A stretch of DNA of 25,709 bases from Pseudomonadota bacterium (GTDB lineage Bacteria > Pseudomonadota > Gammaproteobacteria > Burkholderiales > Gallionellaceae): the NCBI GenBank assembly GCA_021822115.1, contig JAJZSA010000032.1:1-25709 (forward strand). The letters are read 5' to 3'. Positions within the stretch are counted from its first letter, which is position 1. The number at the start of each line of letters is the position of its first letter. Of the stretch, positions 1 through 8,040 are shown in pieces. The notes beneath the pieces are model-generated. The model was not told the DNA's origin. It saw only the letters and a list, made by a program, of their open reading frames with translations, and ran no database searches. Made by a program: the position numbers and the translations under genes.

Positions 1-2373
1 CGGCGCCTCATTGGCGATCCTGTACATCAGCTGCGCCATGGAATCCCCTTCGAAAGGAAGCTTACCACAGGCCAGTTGATACAGGCTCACTCCCAGCGAG
101 AACAGGTCGGAGTGCCCGTCGATCTTGGCCCCGGAAAGTTGTTCCGGCGACATGTATGAAGGCGTCCCGAGCACCATCCCGGTCTTGGTCTTGGAAGAAT
201 CGGTGATGCGGGCGATCCCGAAATCAGTGACTTTCACCGTATCGGAGGTCGGGTCGTACATGATGTTGGCCGGCTTGATGTCGCGATGCACCACGTTCTG
301 CGCATGGGCGTAGGCCAAGGCATCCGCCACCCGCGCAACGATGGACAGCACCTGCGGCAGCGGCAGCAGCTTATCGGCCTTGGTGTACGGGATGAGATCC
401 TGTCCTTTGAGGAATTCCATGGCGATATAGGCCAGATCGTGTTCCTCGCCGGCATCGTACATGGTCACGATATTGGGATGGTTCAGACGGCCGGCCGTCT
501 CTGCCTCGCGGAAGAAACGCGCCTTCACTTCTTCCAGTTCATCCGGTTCGAACTCCTGCGACAAGGCCATGGTCTTGATCGCCACGATCCGGCCGATCTT
601 CGGGTCCTTGCCCAGATACACCACCCCCATGGCGCCCTTGCCCAACTCCTTCTCGATCTCATAGCGCCCCAGCATAGGCTTGGACAGATTGGATCTATCC
701 AGCTTCATCGTGCTCTCATTGCTGCGCCCGGTCGTCCCGCCGAGGATGATGGTCTCCGCCATGGCATGCGATTGCGAGATGCGCGTCTCCAGATCACGGA
801 ACTTGGGGTTATGTTGGGCGATGTACTTGAAAACCGCCTCCGCCTTGTTGAACTGGCGCTTGCGCTCGAAATCCAGCCCCAGGTTGTACAGCACATCCAT
901 CAGGCCGTCGTCCATCGGCACCTTGCGCAGCTTGTCGAATGCCATGTCCAGTTGCCCCTGCCCCTGGAAAGCCAGGCCGAGCATGCGATTGCTCTCGGCC
1001 GATTCGGCCTCGGAACGCTCCTTGCCACGCTCGGTGACCAGAAAGCGTTTGGTGGTGACCAGCAGATGGCCGACCAACAACAAGGCGGCAGGCAACATCA
1101 ACTGCAGCCACAGCGCCTGGGTGGTCATCAGCACGAAGTGGATGGACAGCAAGGCAATGAACAGCAGCGCGGTCACGCCCGCGGCTGCTCCGGCGCCCAG
1201 CCTGGGCAGCACGAACAGCAAATACAGCGCGATCAGCGCGAACACCCCCATGCGGGCCTGCATCGCCCACGGCGGCACCACGAAGAAATCCTGCTGGAGG
1301 ATGCTGGAGACCGCATGCGCCAGTGTCACCACGGGCGGCGTGACTGCCGACACAGGGGTCACCTGCATGGAACCCACCCCCGCCGCCGTCGCGCCGATCA
1401 ACACGATCTTGTCGCGATATTTCGCCGGCGGGATCTTGCCGCTCAGCACATCGAAGAAAGAATCTACCTGGAATGCCGGACGCCCCGCCTGATCGGTATA
1501 GAAATAGGTATTCATGCGCAACGCGGCATCGGTTGCGATGCGCAGATTGCCGAGCGCCACGCCCGCGCCCGGGCGCACCTGGATATCCTGCACCCCCAGG
1601 TTGAGACTGCGCGCGGCCAACATCAACGACAGCGATGGATACAAGCGGTCGTAATAGCGCACCAGCAAGGGCTCGGTGCGTACCCCGCCATCGATGTCCG
1701 GCAATGCATTCAGGTGCCCCAGCGCAGCGGCCTGCAGCCCCAGCAAAGGGATAGGCGCCAACACATCAAGTGCTGGCAACGGGGTATAACCGGCGGCCGC
1801 CGTGACATCCGCGAGACTGCTGTGCGTCACATAGTCCGGCAAAGGGGCGTCCGGATTGCCTTGCGGCTCGCCCACCTCGAAGTACAGCCCCAACAGGACA
1901 TTGTGGATGCGCCCCATGCTATCTGCGAGCTTCTGGTCGTTGTCCAGATGCTGCAAGGCCTCGCTCAGCAAGCCTTGCAACTCTTGCCACTGTTCGGGAT
2001 GGGTCTGCGCCAGATCGGTCTGTTGCAGCAGCGTCGCGATGTTGACGATGTAGTCCAGCCCGGCATCAACCTGAGGCTCGAAGAAGAAGATGGTCTGACC
2101 GACCACCTTGGGCTGCCCCTCTGCCAGGATATCCAACAACTTGGCCTGGATCTCGCGTGGCCACGGCCAACGCCCCAGATTGGCGATACTCTCGTCGTCG
2201 ATAGCGATGATGGCGATGCGGTCACTCGGCTGGCGAGAGGATTCTCGCCCCCCCCAGTCATAGGCTTTGCGTTCCAGGCTCTGGATCAGGTCGGTAGGTG
2301 CGAGCGCCAGGAAAACCACCACCACCGCCAGGGCGGTGAACCAGTCCGTTTTCCAGAATGCCGTTTTCCTCAT
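1..2373 (-). CDS. CHASE2-domain membrane serine/threonine protein kinase (C-terminus cut by window edge)
   Basis: Reading frame open from an ATG at 2373 to the window edge (791 codons), so the C-terminus is missing. Residues about 10-28 form one membrane helix. Residues about 30-365 read as a CHASE2 sensor (AIIAIDDESIANLGRWPWPR early, KIVLIGATAAG near the end), expected in the periplasm. Residues about 376-440 contain two or three hydrophobic helices. The cytoplasmic kinase domain starts near 573, with a glycine loop (GKGAMG, around 582), the VAIK lysine (K600), catalytic HRDIKPAN (D698), DFG (D717) and the SPE version of the APE motif (E744), so it should be active. The activation loop carries several Thr/Ser for autophosphorylation. 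In-frame ATGs at 2388 and 2391 are alternatives; 2373 has a CAGGG upstream. The ligand cannot be read from the sequence. It lies 101 bp after usp, probably as its own unit. Confidence 0.93.
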   Translation of the reverse strand, partial: MRKTAFWKTDWFTALAVVVVFLALAPTDLIQSLERKAYDWGGRESSRQPSDRIAIIAIDDESIANLGRWPWPREIQAKLLDILAEGQPKVVGQTIFFFEPQVDAGLDYIVNIATLLQQTDLAQTHPEQWQELQGLLSEALQHLDNDQKLADSMGRIHNVLLGLYFEVGEPQGNPDAPLPDYVTHSSLADVTAAAGYTPLPALDVLAPIPLLGLQAAALGHLNALPDIDGGVRTEPLLVRYYDRLYPSLSLMLAARSLNLGVQDIQVRPGAGVALGNLRIATDAALRMNTYFYTDQAGRPAFQVDSFFDVLSGKIPPAKYRDKIVLIGATAAGVGSMQVTPVSAVTPPVVTLAHAVSSILQQDFFVVPPWAMQARMGVFALIALYLLFVLPRLGAGAAAGVTALLFIALLSIHFVLMTTQALWLQLMLPAALLLVGHLLVTTKRFLVTERGKERSEAESAESNRMLGLAFQGQGQLDMAFDKLRKVPMDDGLMDVLYNLGLDFERKRQFNKAEAVFKYIAQHNPKFRDLETRISQSHAMAETIILGGTTGRSNESTMKLDRSNLSKPMLGRYEIEKELGKGAMGVVYLGKDPKIGRIVAIKTMALSQEFEPDELEEVKARFFREAETAGRLNHPNIVTMYDAGEEHDLAYIAMEFLKGQDLIPYTKADKLLPLPQVLSIVARVADALAYAHAQNVVHRDIKPANIMYDPTSDTVKVTDFGIARITDSSKTKTGMVLGTPSYMSPEQLSGAKIDGHSDLFSLGVSLYQLACGKLPFEGDSMAQLMYRIANEAP

Positions 2374-2436
2374 GTTCGCCCTGAGCATCATCGCGTGTTG
2401 AAAGTAAGCCGGGCGGATACTAATGCAAATTCCAGC

Positions 2437-2457
2437 ATCAATCCATACTTGATTGAT
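2437..2457. repeat. 21-bp inverted repeat upstream of the kinase gene
   Basis: Perfect 7-bp arms ATCAATC (2437-2443) and GATTGAT (2451-2457) are separated by 7 bases, inside the 101-bp gap between usp and the kinase gene. It is AT-rich and has no T-run on either side, so it is a poor intrinsic terminator. An operator or a weak mRNA 3' stem is equally possible. Confidence 0.35.
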
Positions 2458-2474
2458 TTATCAGCGCTTTGAGG

Positions 2475-2900
2475 TCAGCGAACGAAGGTCACCGGCATCG
2501 TTGCCGTTTCCGCCACTTGCTGTGCAACCGAACCCAGCAGGCGCTTGGCGAGGCCGCCCGCCCCGTGAGTGCCGAGCACCAGCAACGCGACCTGCTCCGT
2601 TTGCGCGAACTGCACGATAGCTGCGGCAGGTGCGCCGACACTCAGATGATAACGATAGGATAGCCCCGCCTCATCGAGCAGACGGCGTGCATCCTGCAAA
2701 GCGGCCATACCGCGCTCGACCTCGTAATCCTCGATAGTGCCGGGATCGATGAACAGCTTCACATTGCCGGTCGCCACATTGGGCTGCACATTGAGTAGCA
2801 ACAGTTCTGGCGGCTGGCGCAGCTCGGCGGCCAACTGCAGCACATGGCGCACCGCCTGCAAGGAGTGAGAGGAACCATCGATCGCCATCAATATCTTCAT
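2475..2900 (-). CDS. Universal stress protein, UspA family (ATP-binding type)
   Basis: 141 residues, a normal length for a single-domain UspA protein. It starts with the family's beta strand MKILMAIDGS, and the ATP-binding signature G-x2-G-x9-G-S is intact at residues 110-124 (GTHG...GS). It should therefore be a cytoplasmic, ATP-binding dimer of the MJ0577 type; such proteins help survival under stress, but their targets are rarely known. The start ATG overlaps the terC stop by 4 bp (ATGA) and has its own ribosome site (AAAGGAA, 8 nt upstream). It is the last gene of the sucC-sucD-terC-usp run, so its level should follow that of the TCA-cycle enzyme and the membrane protein. Confidence 0.93.
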   Translation of the reverse strand: MKILMAIDGSSHSLQAVRHVLQLAAELRQPPELLLLNVQPNVATGNVKLFIDPGTIEDYEVERGMAALQDARRLLDEAGLSYRYHLSVGAPAAAIVQFAQTEQVALLVLGTHGAGGLAKRLLGSVAQQVAETATMPVTFVR

Positions 2901-3649
2901 CTTTCGTTCCTTTCTTCATGTCCGGCAGGTGCTTGCACCCTGCCATCCGCCAGATCGTATATGCCTGCTGGCTTGCGCTGCAGGGCTAGCCACCTGCCGA
3001 CCGCCAACACCAGCACAGCCCCCAGCGCCGGCACCAGCCAGTGCAGATAATGATGCTCCACGATCAGTGGCTGCAGCGCGGCCTCGGTCACCAGCATCTC
3101 GCCCGCCACATAACCCAGCAATGCGCCGCCGCCATAGATGATCACTGGATAACGATCGATCAGCTTGAGGACGAACTGGCTGCTCCAGGCGATCATCGGG
3201 ATGCTGATGATGAGGCCGAAGGCCAGCAACCAGCCATTGCCCTTGGCCGCCGCCGCCACGCCCAAGACGTTGTCCAGGCTCATCACAAAATCGGCGACGA
3301 TGATGGTCTTCACCGCCCCCCACAGATTTGCCTCAGCCTTGATGCTACCCTCGCCATGCTCCTCGTCCTCCGGCAGGATCAACTTGATGCCGATCCACAA
3401 CAGCAACAATGCCCCGATCAGCTTCAGATACGGCAGCGCCAACAGGCCAACCGCAAAGAAAGTCAGCACCACGCGCAGACCGATCGCCCCGCCCACACCG
3501 TACAGGATGCCCTTGCGGCGTTGCGCTTCCGGCAGGTTGCGACAGGCCAGTGCGATCACCACCGCGTTGTCGCCCGACAACAGCAGGTCGATCATGATGA
3601 TCTTGAACACATCCAACCAGAACTGGCTGGTCTGCACCATCTCAAACAT
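2897..3649 (-). CDS. TerC-family integral membrane protein (YjbE/YkoY-like, probable metal exporter)
   Basis: 250 residues with about seven hydrophobic segments. It carries the two family acidic motifs inside helices: LLLSGDNAVV near residue 22 and the matching MSLDNVLGV near the middle. In TerC/YjbE/YkoY proteins these acidic residues are thought to bind a divalent metal. Bacillus members export Mn2+ and help load secreted metalloenzymes, so Mn or a related metal is the best guess here; tellurite resistance is historical and not implied. The polar C-terminal tail is Arg/Glu-rich and probably cytoplasmic. It starts 3 bp after sucD, with the ribosome site AAAGG inside the sucD end, and overlaps usp by 4 bp, so the three are very likely one transcript. 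Confidence 0.9.
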   Translation of the reverse strand: MFEMVQTSQFWLDVFKIIMIDLLLSGDNAVVIALACRNLPEAQRRKGILYGVGGAIGLRVVLTFFAVGLLALPYLKLIGALLLLWIGIKLILPEDEEHGEGSIKAEANLWGAVKTIIVADFVMSLDNVLGVAAAAKGNGWLLAFGLIISIPMIAWSSQFVLKLIDRYPVIIYGGGALLGYVAGEMLVTEAALQPLIVEHHYLHWLVPALGAVLVLAVGRWLALQRKPAGIYDLADGRVQAPAGHEERNER

Positions 3650-3652
3650 CGT

Positions 3653-4534
3653 TTAGCCTTTCAGTATCTTCTGCATCGTGCGCCCCATCTCCGCCGGATT
3701 GCGCGTGATATGGATACCACACGCCTCCATCACGGCGAGCTTGTCGTTGGCGCCCCCCTGACCGCCGGAGATGATCGCTCCGGCATGCCCCATACGCTTA
3801 CCTTCCGGCGCAGTGACTCCTGCGATGAAACCGACCACCGGCTTCTGCATGTTGGCCTTGATCCAGCGCGCGCACTCCTCCTCGTCGCTGCCGCCGATCT
3901 CACCCACCATGATCACTGCATCGGTGTCCGGATCGTCGTTGAACAGACGCATGACATCGATATGCTTGAGCCCGTTGATCGGGTCGCCGCCGATACCGAC
4001 GCAGGACGACTGACCGTAGCCCAGCGCAGTCAATTGCCCCACGGCCTCGTAGGTCAGGGTGCCGGAGCGCGACACCACGCCGATGCGACCCTTCTTGTGG
4101 ATGTGGCCGGGCATGATGCCGATCTTGATCTCGTCGGGCGTGATCAGACCCGGACAGTTCGGTCCGATAAGCAAGGTCTTCTTGCCCTGCATCTTGTAGC
4201 GCGTCCTGATCATGTCGTGCACCGGGATGCCCTCGGTGATACAGATGACCAGATCGAGATCGGCCTCGACCGCCTCGTCGATGGCCGCCGCCGCACCTGC
4301 AGGTGGGACGTAGATCACCGACACCGTTGCACCGGTCGCCGCTTTCGCATCGCGCACCGTGGCGTACACCGGGATGCCCTCGAAATCCTCGCCCGCCTTC
4401 TTGGGATTCACGCCCGCTACGAAACAATTGGCGCCGTTCGCATAGGCCTTGCACTGCTGGGTGTGGAACTGGCCGACCTTGCCGGTCATGCCCTGGGTGA
4501 TGACTTTGGTGTCTTTATTGATGAGTATGGACAT
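3653..4534 (-). CDS. sucD: Succinyl-CoA synthetase (succinate-CoA ligase), alpha subunit
   Basis: 293 residues, close to E. coli SucD. With SucC it interconverts succinyl-CoA and succinate while making ATP or GTP. The N-terminal CoA-binding Rossmann part begins [19 protein letters not shown]. The active-site phosphohistidine lies in GHAGAII at H250, close to H246 of the E. coli enzyme. The frame stays open upstream to 4729, but that extension is Arg/Gly-rich shadow of sucC. The ATG at 4534 has AAAGG 7 nt ahead and the canonical family N-terminus. Gap to sucC is 2 bp, to terC 3 bp. Cytoplasmic. Confidence 0.98.
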   Translation of the reverse strand: MSILINKDTKVITQGMTGKVGQFHTQQCKAYANGANCFVAGVNPKKAGEDFEGIPVYATVRDAKAATGATVSVIYVPPAGAAAAIDEAVEADLDLVICITEGIPVHDMIRTRYKMQGKKTLLIGPNCPGLITPDEIKIGIMPGHIHKKGRIGVVSRSGTLTYEAVGQLTALGYGQSSCVGIGGDPINGLKHIDVMRLFNDDPDTDAVIMVGEIGGSDEEECARWIKANMQKPVVGFIAGVTAPEGKRMGHAGAIISGGQGGANDKLAVMEACGIHITRNPAEMGRTMQKILKG

Positions 4535-4536
4535 GA

Positions 4537-5700
4537 TTAACCTTTCGCCGCCGCGACGACCTTCTGCGCCGCATCCGCCATGTCGTTGCCGGAGATGATG
4601 GGCAAGCCGGAGTCGGCCAGTATCTTCTTGCCGAGATCGACGTTGGTGCCTTCCAGCCGCACCACCAGCGGCACGGCCAGATGCACCTCGCGCGCTGCCG
4701 CCACCACGCCTTCGGCGATCACGTCGCACTTCATGATGCCGCCGAAGATGTTCACCAGGATCGCCTTCAAGTGCGGATTCTTCAGCATCAGCTTGAATGC
4801 TTCCGTGACCTTTTCTTTCGAGGCACCACCGCCCACATCGAGGAAGTTGGCCGGACTGCCGCCGTACAGCTTGATGATGTCCATGGTCGCCATGGCCAGT
4901 CCGGCGCCGTTCACCAGACAGCCGATGTCGCCATCGAGCGAGATGTAGGACAGATCGAACTTCGATGCTTCGATCTCCGCCGGATCCTCCTCGTCGAGGT
5001 CGCGCATGGCGACGATCTCGGGATGACGGTACAGCGCGTTGGAATCGAAATTGAACTTGGCATCCAGTGCCACGACCTTGTTGTCTGCGGTCAGGATCAG
5101 CGGGTTGATCTCGGCCAGCATCGCATCCTTCTCGACAAACGCGCGATATAGCCCCTGCAGCACCTTTACTGCCTCGGCCGCCGCAACGGCGGGGATGCCG
5201 ATCTTGTGCGCCGTACTCGCAGCATCCGCCTCCGTCAGACCGGACACCGGATCGATACGCACGGTATGGATCTTGTCAGGAGAATGTTTGGCGACCTCCT
5301 CGATCTCCATGCCGCCTTCGCTGGAGGCCAGCAAAGCCACGCGCTGGGCGGCGCGATCCACGACCATGCCGACGTAGAATTCCTTGACGATGGCCGCTCC
5401 TTCCTCGACCAGCAGGCGGCGTACTGGCTGTCCTTGCGGACCGGTCTGGTGCGTGACCAGTTGCATGCCCAGGATCTGGCTGGCGTACTGGCGCACCTCG
5501 TCCAGCGACTTCGCCACTTTCACGCCGCCGCCCTTGCCGCGCCCACCGGCATGGATCTGCGCCTTCACCACCCAGACCTTGCCGCCCAGTTCCTGTGCGG
5601 CGGCAACCGCCTCATCGACGCTGAAACACGCTTTGCCGCGCGGCGTCGGCACGCCGTACTCGCGCAGTATCTCTTTACCTTGGTATTCGTGGATCTTCAT
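4537..5700 (-). CDS. sucC: Succinyl-CoA synthetase, beta subunit (ADP/GDP-forming)
   Basis: 387 residues, the usual SucC length. An ATP-grasp domain opens with [17 protein letters not shown] and carries the glycine-rich nucleotide loop GGRGKGGGV at residues 52-60. The C-terminal ligase-CoA domain contains [11 protein letters not shown], typical of SucC. It forms the heterodimer with SucD, which follows after 2 bp. It is the first gene of sucC-sucD-terC-usp. The upstream 124 bp hold a candidate extended -10 (5731-5740) and the terminator of the oppositely located porin unit. The ribosome site is weak (GATGAG). Confidence 0.98.
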   Translation of the reverse strand: MKIHEYQGKEILREYGVPTPRGKACFSVDEAVAAAQELGGKVWVVKAQIHAGGRGKGGGVKVAKSLDEVRQYASQILGMQLVTHQTGPQGQPVRRLLVEEGAAIVKEFYVGMVVDRAAQRVALLASSEGGMEIEEVAKHSPDKIHTVRIDPVSGLTEADAASTAHKIGIPAVAAAEAVKVLQGLYRAFVEKDAMLAEINPLILTADNKVVALDAKFNFDSNALYRHPEIVAMRDLDEEDPAEIEASKFDLSYISLDGDIGCLVNGAGLAMATMDIIKLYGGSPANFLDVGGGASKEKVTEAFKLMLKNPHLKAILVNIFGGIMKCDVIAEGVVAAAREVHLAVPLVVRLEGTNVDLGKKILADSGLPIISGNDMADAAQKVVAAAKG

Positions 5701-5730
5701 GTCGAACTCATCGAGAAAACACAGGATGGC

Positions 5731-5740
5731 AATTTACCAG
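5731..5740 (-). promoter_or_regulatory. Possible extended -10 element for the sucCD-terC-usp operon
   Basis: On the minus strand 5740-5731 reads CTGGTAAATT, containing TG-N-TAAATT, an extended -10 form, about 31 bp ahead of the sucC ATG. No convincing -35 lies 16-18 bp upstream, which extended -10 promoters tolerate. The position fits, but the evidence is one short motif. Confidence 0.3.
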
Positions 5741-5765
5741 AGCATCATGCTTTCTGCTCTCGCAC

Positions 5766-5802
5766 AAAACAGAAAGGGCCGCCGAACTGCCATCGGCGGC
5801 CC
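5766..5802 (-). terminator. Rho-independent terminator closing the porin-cytochrome operon
   Basis: A perfect 10-bp GC-rich stem pairs 5776-5785 (GGGCCGCCGA) with 5793-5802 (TCGGCGGCCC) around a 7-nt loop. On the minus strand it is followed by TTTCTGTTTTGTG. It lies 22 bp past the porin stop codon, so it should end the transcript that starts near 11904. Confidence 0.88.
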
Positions 5803-5824
5803 TCCCATCAGACTGCCCGCCGGA

Positions 5825-7948
5825 TCAGAAGTCCCAGCGCAGACCGGCAGAACCAAAGATGCGGGTGATCTTGGTCGTCACCTGCGAACCTTGGTTCTTG
5901 GTGCTTTCCAGACCGAGGTCGGCATCGAAGGTCAACTGATCGCCCAGACGATAGGTGCCGCGCACCATGGGCGAGATGCGTGTCGTCACCGCATTGAATT
6001 GATCGGTCTGTTTGTACAGCTGCAACGAGCTGTCCAGCCCCCAGCCGCCGCGCACGTCAACATGGTTATACACATAGAGCGTGTTGCCCTTGACGGTGCT
6101 GCTGGTGTTCAACGCTGCGCTGAACGTCCAGATGTCGCCCGCCATCAACAGCCCGGTACCAATCAACTGGCCGGAGACGCTCTTCTCAGCACCGCGCCCC
6201 GGATTGGCAGCAAGATAACCTTGCGCGGTATTCAGCGTACCGCTGGCGGCAGTCCCGGTGATGTTGGAGACACGAAAATCACCACCGACCTGCCATTTGC
6301 TGTTCAACGGCTTGGTGATACCGACCTGGCCCATGTTGGAGGTGGCGGTACGCGCCAATGCCAGATCGCGCAAAGCCGTGGCCGACATCGCCTGCTGCAA
6401 TACCGCGATGGAAGAATTGGTCGCACCGTACAGTGCATTGCGGATGCTCAGCGACGGGGTCTTGCGGTGGTCGACCATGAAGTTGATGGAAGCATCAAAG
6501 GCATTGATGTTGCCCATCAACTGCGCAGCATTCAGCGCCTTGAAATTGATGTCGTAATCCACCAAAGCATAAGCCGAAGTCTTGTCCTCATAATAGCGCC
6601 ACTCGGCACCGACCGCGCGACGATCCAGCACACCTTCCGCCGTCTGGTTGATGCCATACAGCGAATAATTGCCACTATCCACACTGGCGCCGAAGAACGA
6701 AGGCGCCTTGCTGTCGCTGTAATCCGCAATCCTGCCGGCAACCGCATTGGCACGCAGATACGCGGCATCGCCATAGGAGGCAGCAATACCATCGAAATAT
6801 CCGAGCACGCCGCCGCCATTGGAAGACTGGCGACCGACGCGCATCAGGTAATCCTGCTTGCGCCCCTTGATCTCGCCATACAGCGAACTGACACGCGACT
6901 GACTGGGTTTGCCAGACAGGAAGTTCTTGGTCTCGTTGCCACGGAACACCAGACGGCCATCCATCTCATCGCTGGTATAACGCATCGAAGCGTCTTCGGT
7001 CGCGATCATCATCGACTGGTCGGTGAGCGTCACAGACTGCGTTTCGCTCGCCTGGTTGAAGGTAGTGGTCGAATTGATCTTGCTCTTACCGAAGTAGTAA
7101 CGCGCCGAGACACTGCCGAAATTGCTCCAACGTGCCGCCTGCTTGCGCTCACCCGCCTCCACGATGCCGGGGCCGCTCGCCTTGCCGGACAAACCGGCCA
7201 GACGCTGCACCACGCGCGGCACGCCTTCACCTTGAGGATACAGGTTCAGGTACAGGTCATATTCGGTCTTCGCCTTGTCATACTGACCGGCCCGCTCACG
7301 CGCCACACCGACCCATTCCTGGGCATCTTCGGTGTAATCGTTGGGCGGTAAGGACAACAACTTATTGAAGGCCGAGACCGCGGTATCGTTATCCTGCTGC
7401 GCCAAAGCTTCGCGCGCTTGTTTCATCAGCTCGAAGCCCTGCTTGTTGTTCTCGGCCAGATTGGCATCGGCCGGCGTCGCGCGCAATGGCCTCACGGCAG
7501 GCAAAGCCGGCAAAGCGACCTGCGCCACGGCACGGTCCGGCTTGATGGTGATCAACAAGCTGCGTTGATCGCTGCCCGGTGCGACGGAATACTGCGCTTC
7601 ACGTGCGAACTCGATCACCATCTTGGGGCGTGTCGTTTGATCGCGCGTGGTCACGGTGAAAGACGGGATCAATCCGGACGGCGGTGAATTGCGTGTCTCA
7701 TTGTCCGCCCATTTCTCATTGACATCGCCGCCCGGGGCACGTTCGTAGAAGATCTCCAGCGTCTTGCCGCTATTGGCCGGGAAATGGCGTACATAGCGGA
7801 TAGGCGAGGTCGTCCGGATCGTCGCCACGATACCGTCGGTCTTGTACTCCAGCGTCACATCGTCCAGTGGCTGCGCCATGGCCGCGGTCGCAGCCAGCCC
7901 CAAGGACAGTGCCGCAACAAAGGAAATCCGATTGATGAATGAAGACAT
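5825..7948 (-). CDS. Outer-membrane beta-barrel porin with N-terminal periplasmic helical-repeat domain (putative conduit porin)
   Basis: 707 residues from the ATG at 7948, which has a good ribosome site (GGGAG); the frame runs on to 8020 but without signal-peptide character. Signal peptide MSSFINRISFVAALSLGL..AMA. Residues about 27-155 form a beta-rich domain loosely like AMIN-type domains. Residues about 165-250 are helical, TPR-like repeats (REALAQQDNDTAVSAFNKLL, AGQYDKAKTEYDLYLNLYP). From about 275 to the end, alternating polar/aromatic strands end in GSAGLRWDF; a terminal Phe is the BAM recognition signature of barrel proteins. The roughly 430-residue barrel suits about 20 strands. It is the last gene of a unit encoding two multiheme cytochromes, so a porin-cytochrome conduit is inferred. 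Sequence similarity to MtrB/PioB is not obvious to me. An unrelated porin cannot be excluded. Confidence 0.85.
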   Translation of the reverse strand: MSSFINRISFVAALSLGLAATAAMAQPLDDVTLEYKTDGIVATIRTTSPIRYVRHFPANSGKTLEIFYERAPGGDVNEKWADNETRNSPPSGLIPSFTVTTRDQTTRPKMVIEFAREAQYSVAPGSDQRSLLITIKPDRAVAQVALPALPAVRPLRATPADANLAENNKQGFELMKQAREALAQQDNDTAVSAFNKLLSLPPNDYTEDAQEWVGVARERAGQYDKAKTEYDLYLNLYPQGEGVPRVVQRLAGLSGKASGPGIVEAGERKQAARWSNFGSVSARYYFGKSKINSTTTFNQASETQSVTLTDQSMMIATEDASMRYTSDEMDGRLVFRGNETKNFLSGKPSQSRVSSLYGEIKGRKQDYLMRVGRQSSNGGGVLGYFDGIAASYGDAAYLRANAVAGRIADYSDSKAPSFFGASVDSGNYSLYGINQTAEGVLDRRAVGAEWRYYEDKTSAYALVDYDINFKALNAAQLMGNINAFDASINFMVDHRKTPSLSIRNALYGATNSSIAVLQQAMSATALRDLALARTATSNMGQVGITKPLNSKWQVGGDFRVSNITGTAASGTLNTAQGYLAANPGRGAEKSVSGQLIGTGLLMAGDIWTFSAALNTSSTVKGNTLYVYNHVDVRGGWGLDSSLQLYKQTDQFNAVTTRISPMVRGTYRLGDQLTFDADLGLESTKNQGSQVTTKITRIFGSAGLRWDF

Positions 7949-7988
7949 GCTCTTCTCCCGACTAACTTGATTTGTTGTTATGCGACTC

Positions 7989-8031
7989 GAACAGGGTGCC
8001 GTGCCACTACTCTTGGACACGGCACCCGTTC
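7989..8031 (-). other. Intercistronic stem-loop between the 12-heme cytochrome and porin genes
   Basis: A perfect 10-bp stem pairs 7994-8003 (GGGTGCCGTG) with 8018-8027 (CACGGCACCC). It extends by 4 bp (7989-7992 with 8028-8031) past one bulged base; loop of 14 nt. On the transcribed strand the following bases are not U-rich, so it should not terminate fully. It could block 3'-exonucleases or mark a processing point, setting different amounts of cytochrome and porin. Confidence 0.65.
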
Positions 8032-8040
8032 AGGGTTGGC

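Noticed and set aside
286..2472. A 728-codon plus-strand open frame opposite the kinase gene (also similar long frames at 3041-4540, 5384-7351 and 9991-10980)
   Set aside because: They run exactly antisense to recognisable minus-strand genes, are rich in His/Arg/Gln from complementary GC-biased codons, and show no known motif. They are mirror frames.
7949..8020. Upstream in-frame extension of the porin
   Set aside because: The extra 24 residues are polar and would bury the signal peptide; the ATG at 7948 has a good ribosome site and an immediate signal sequence.
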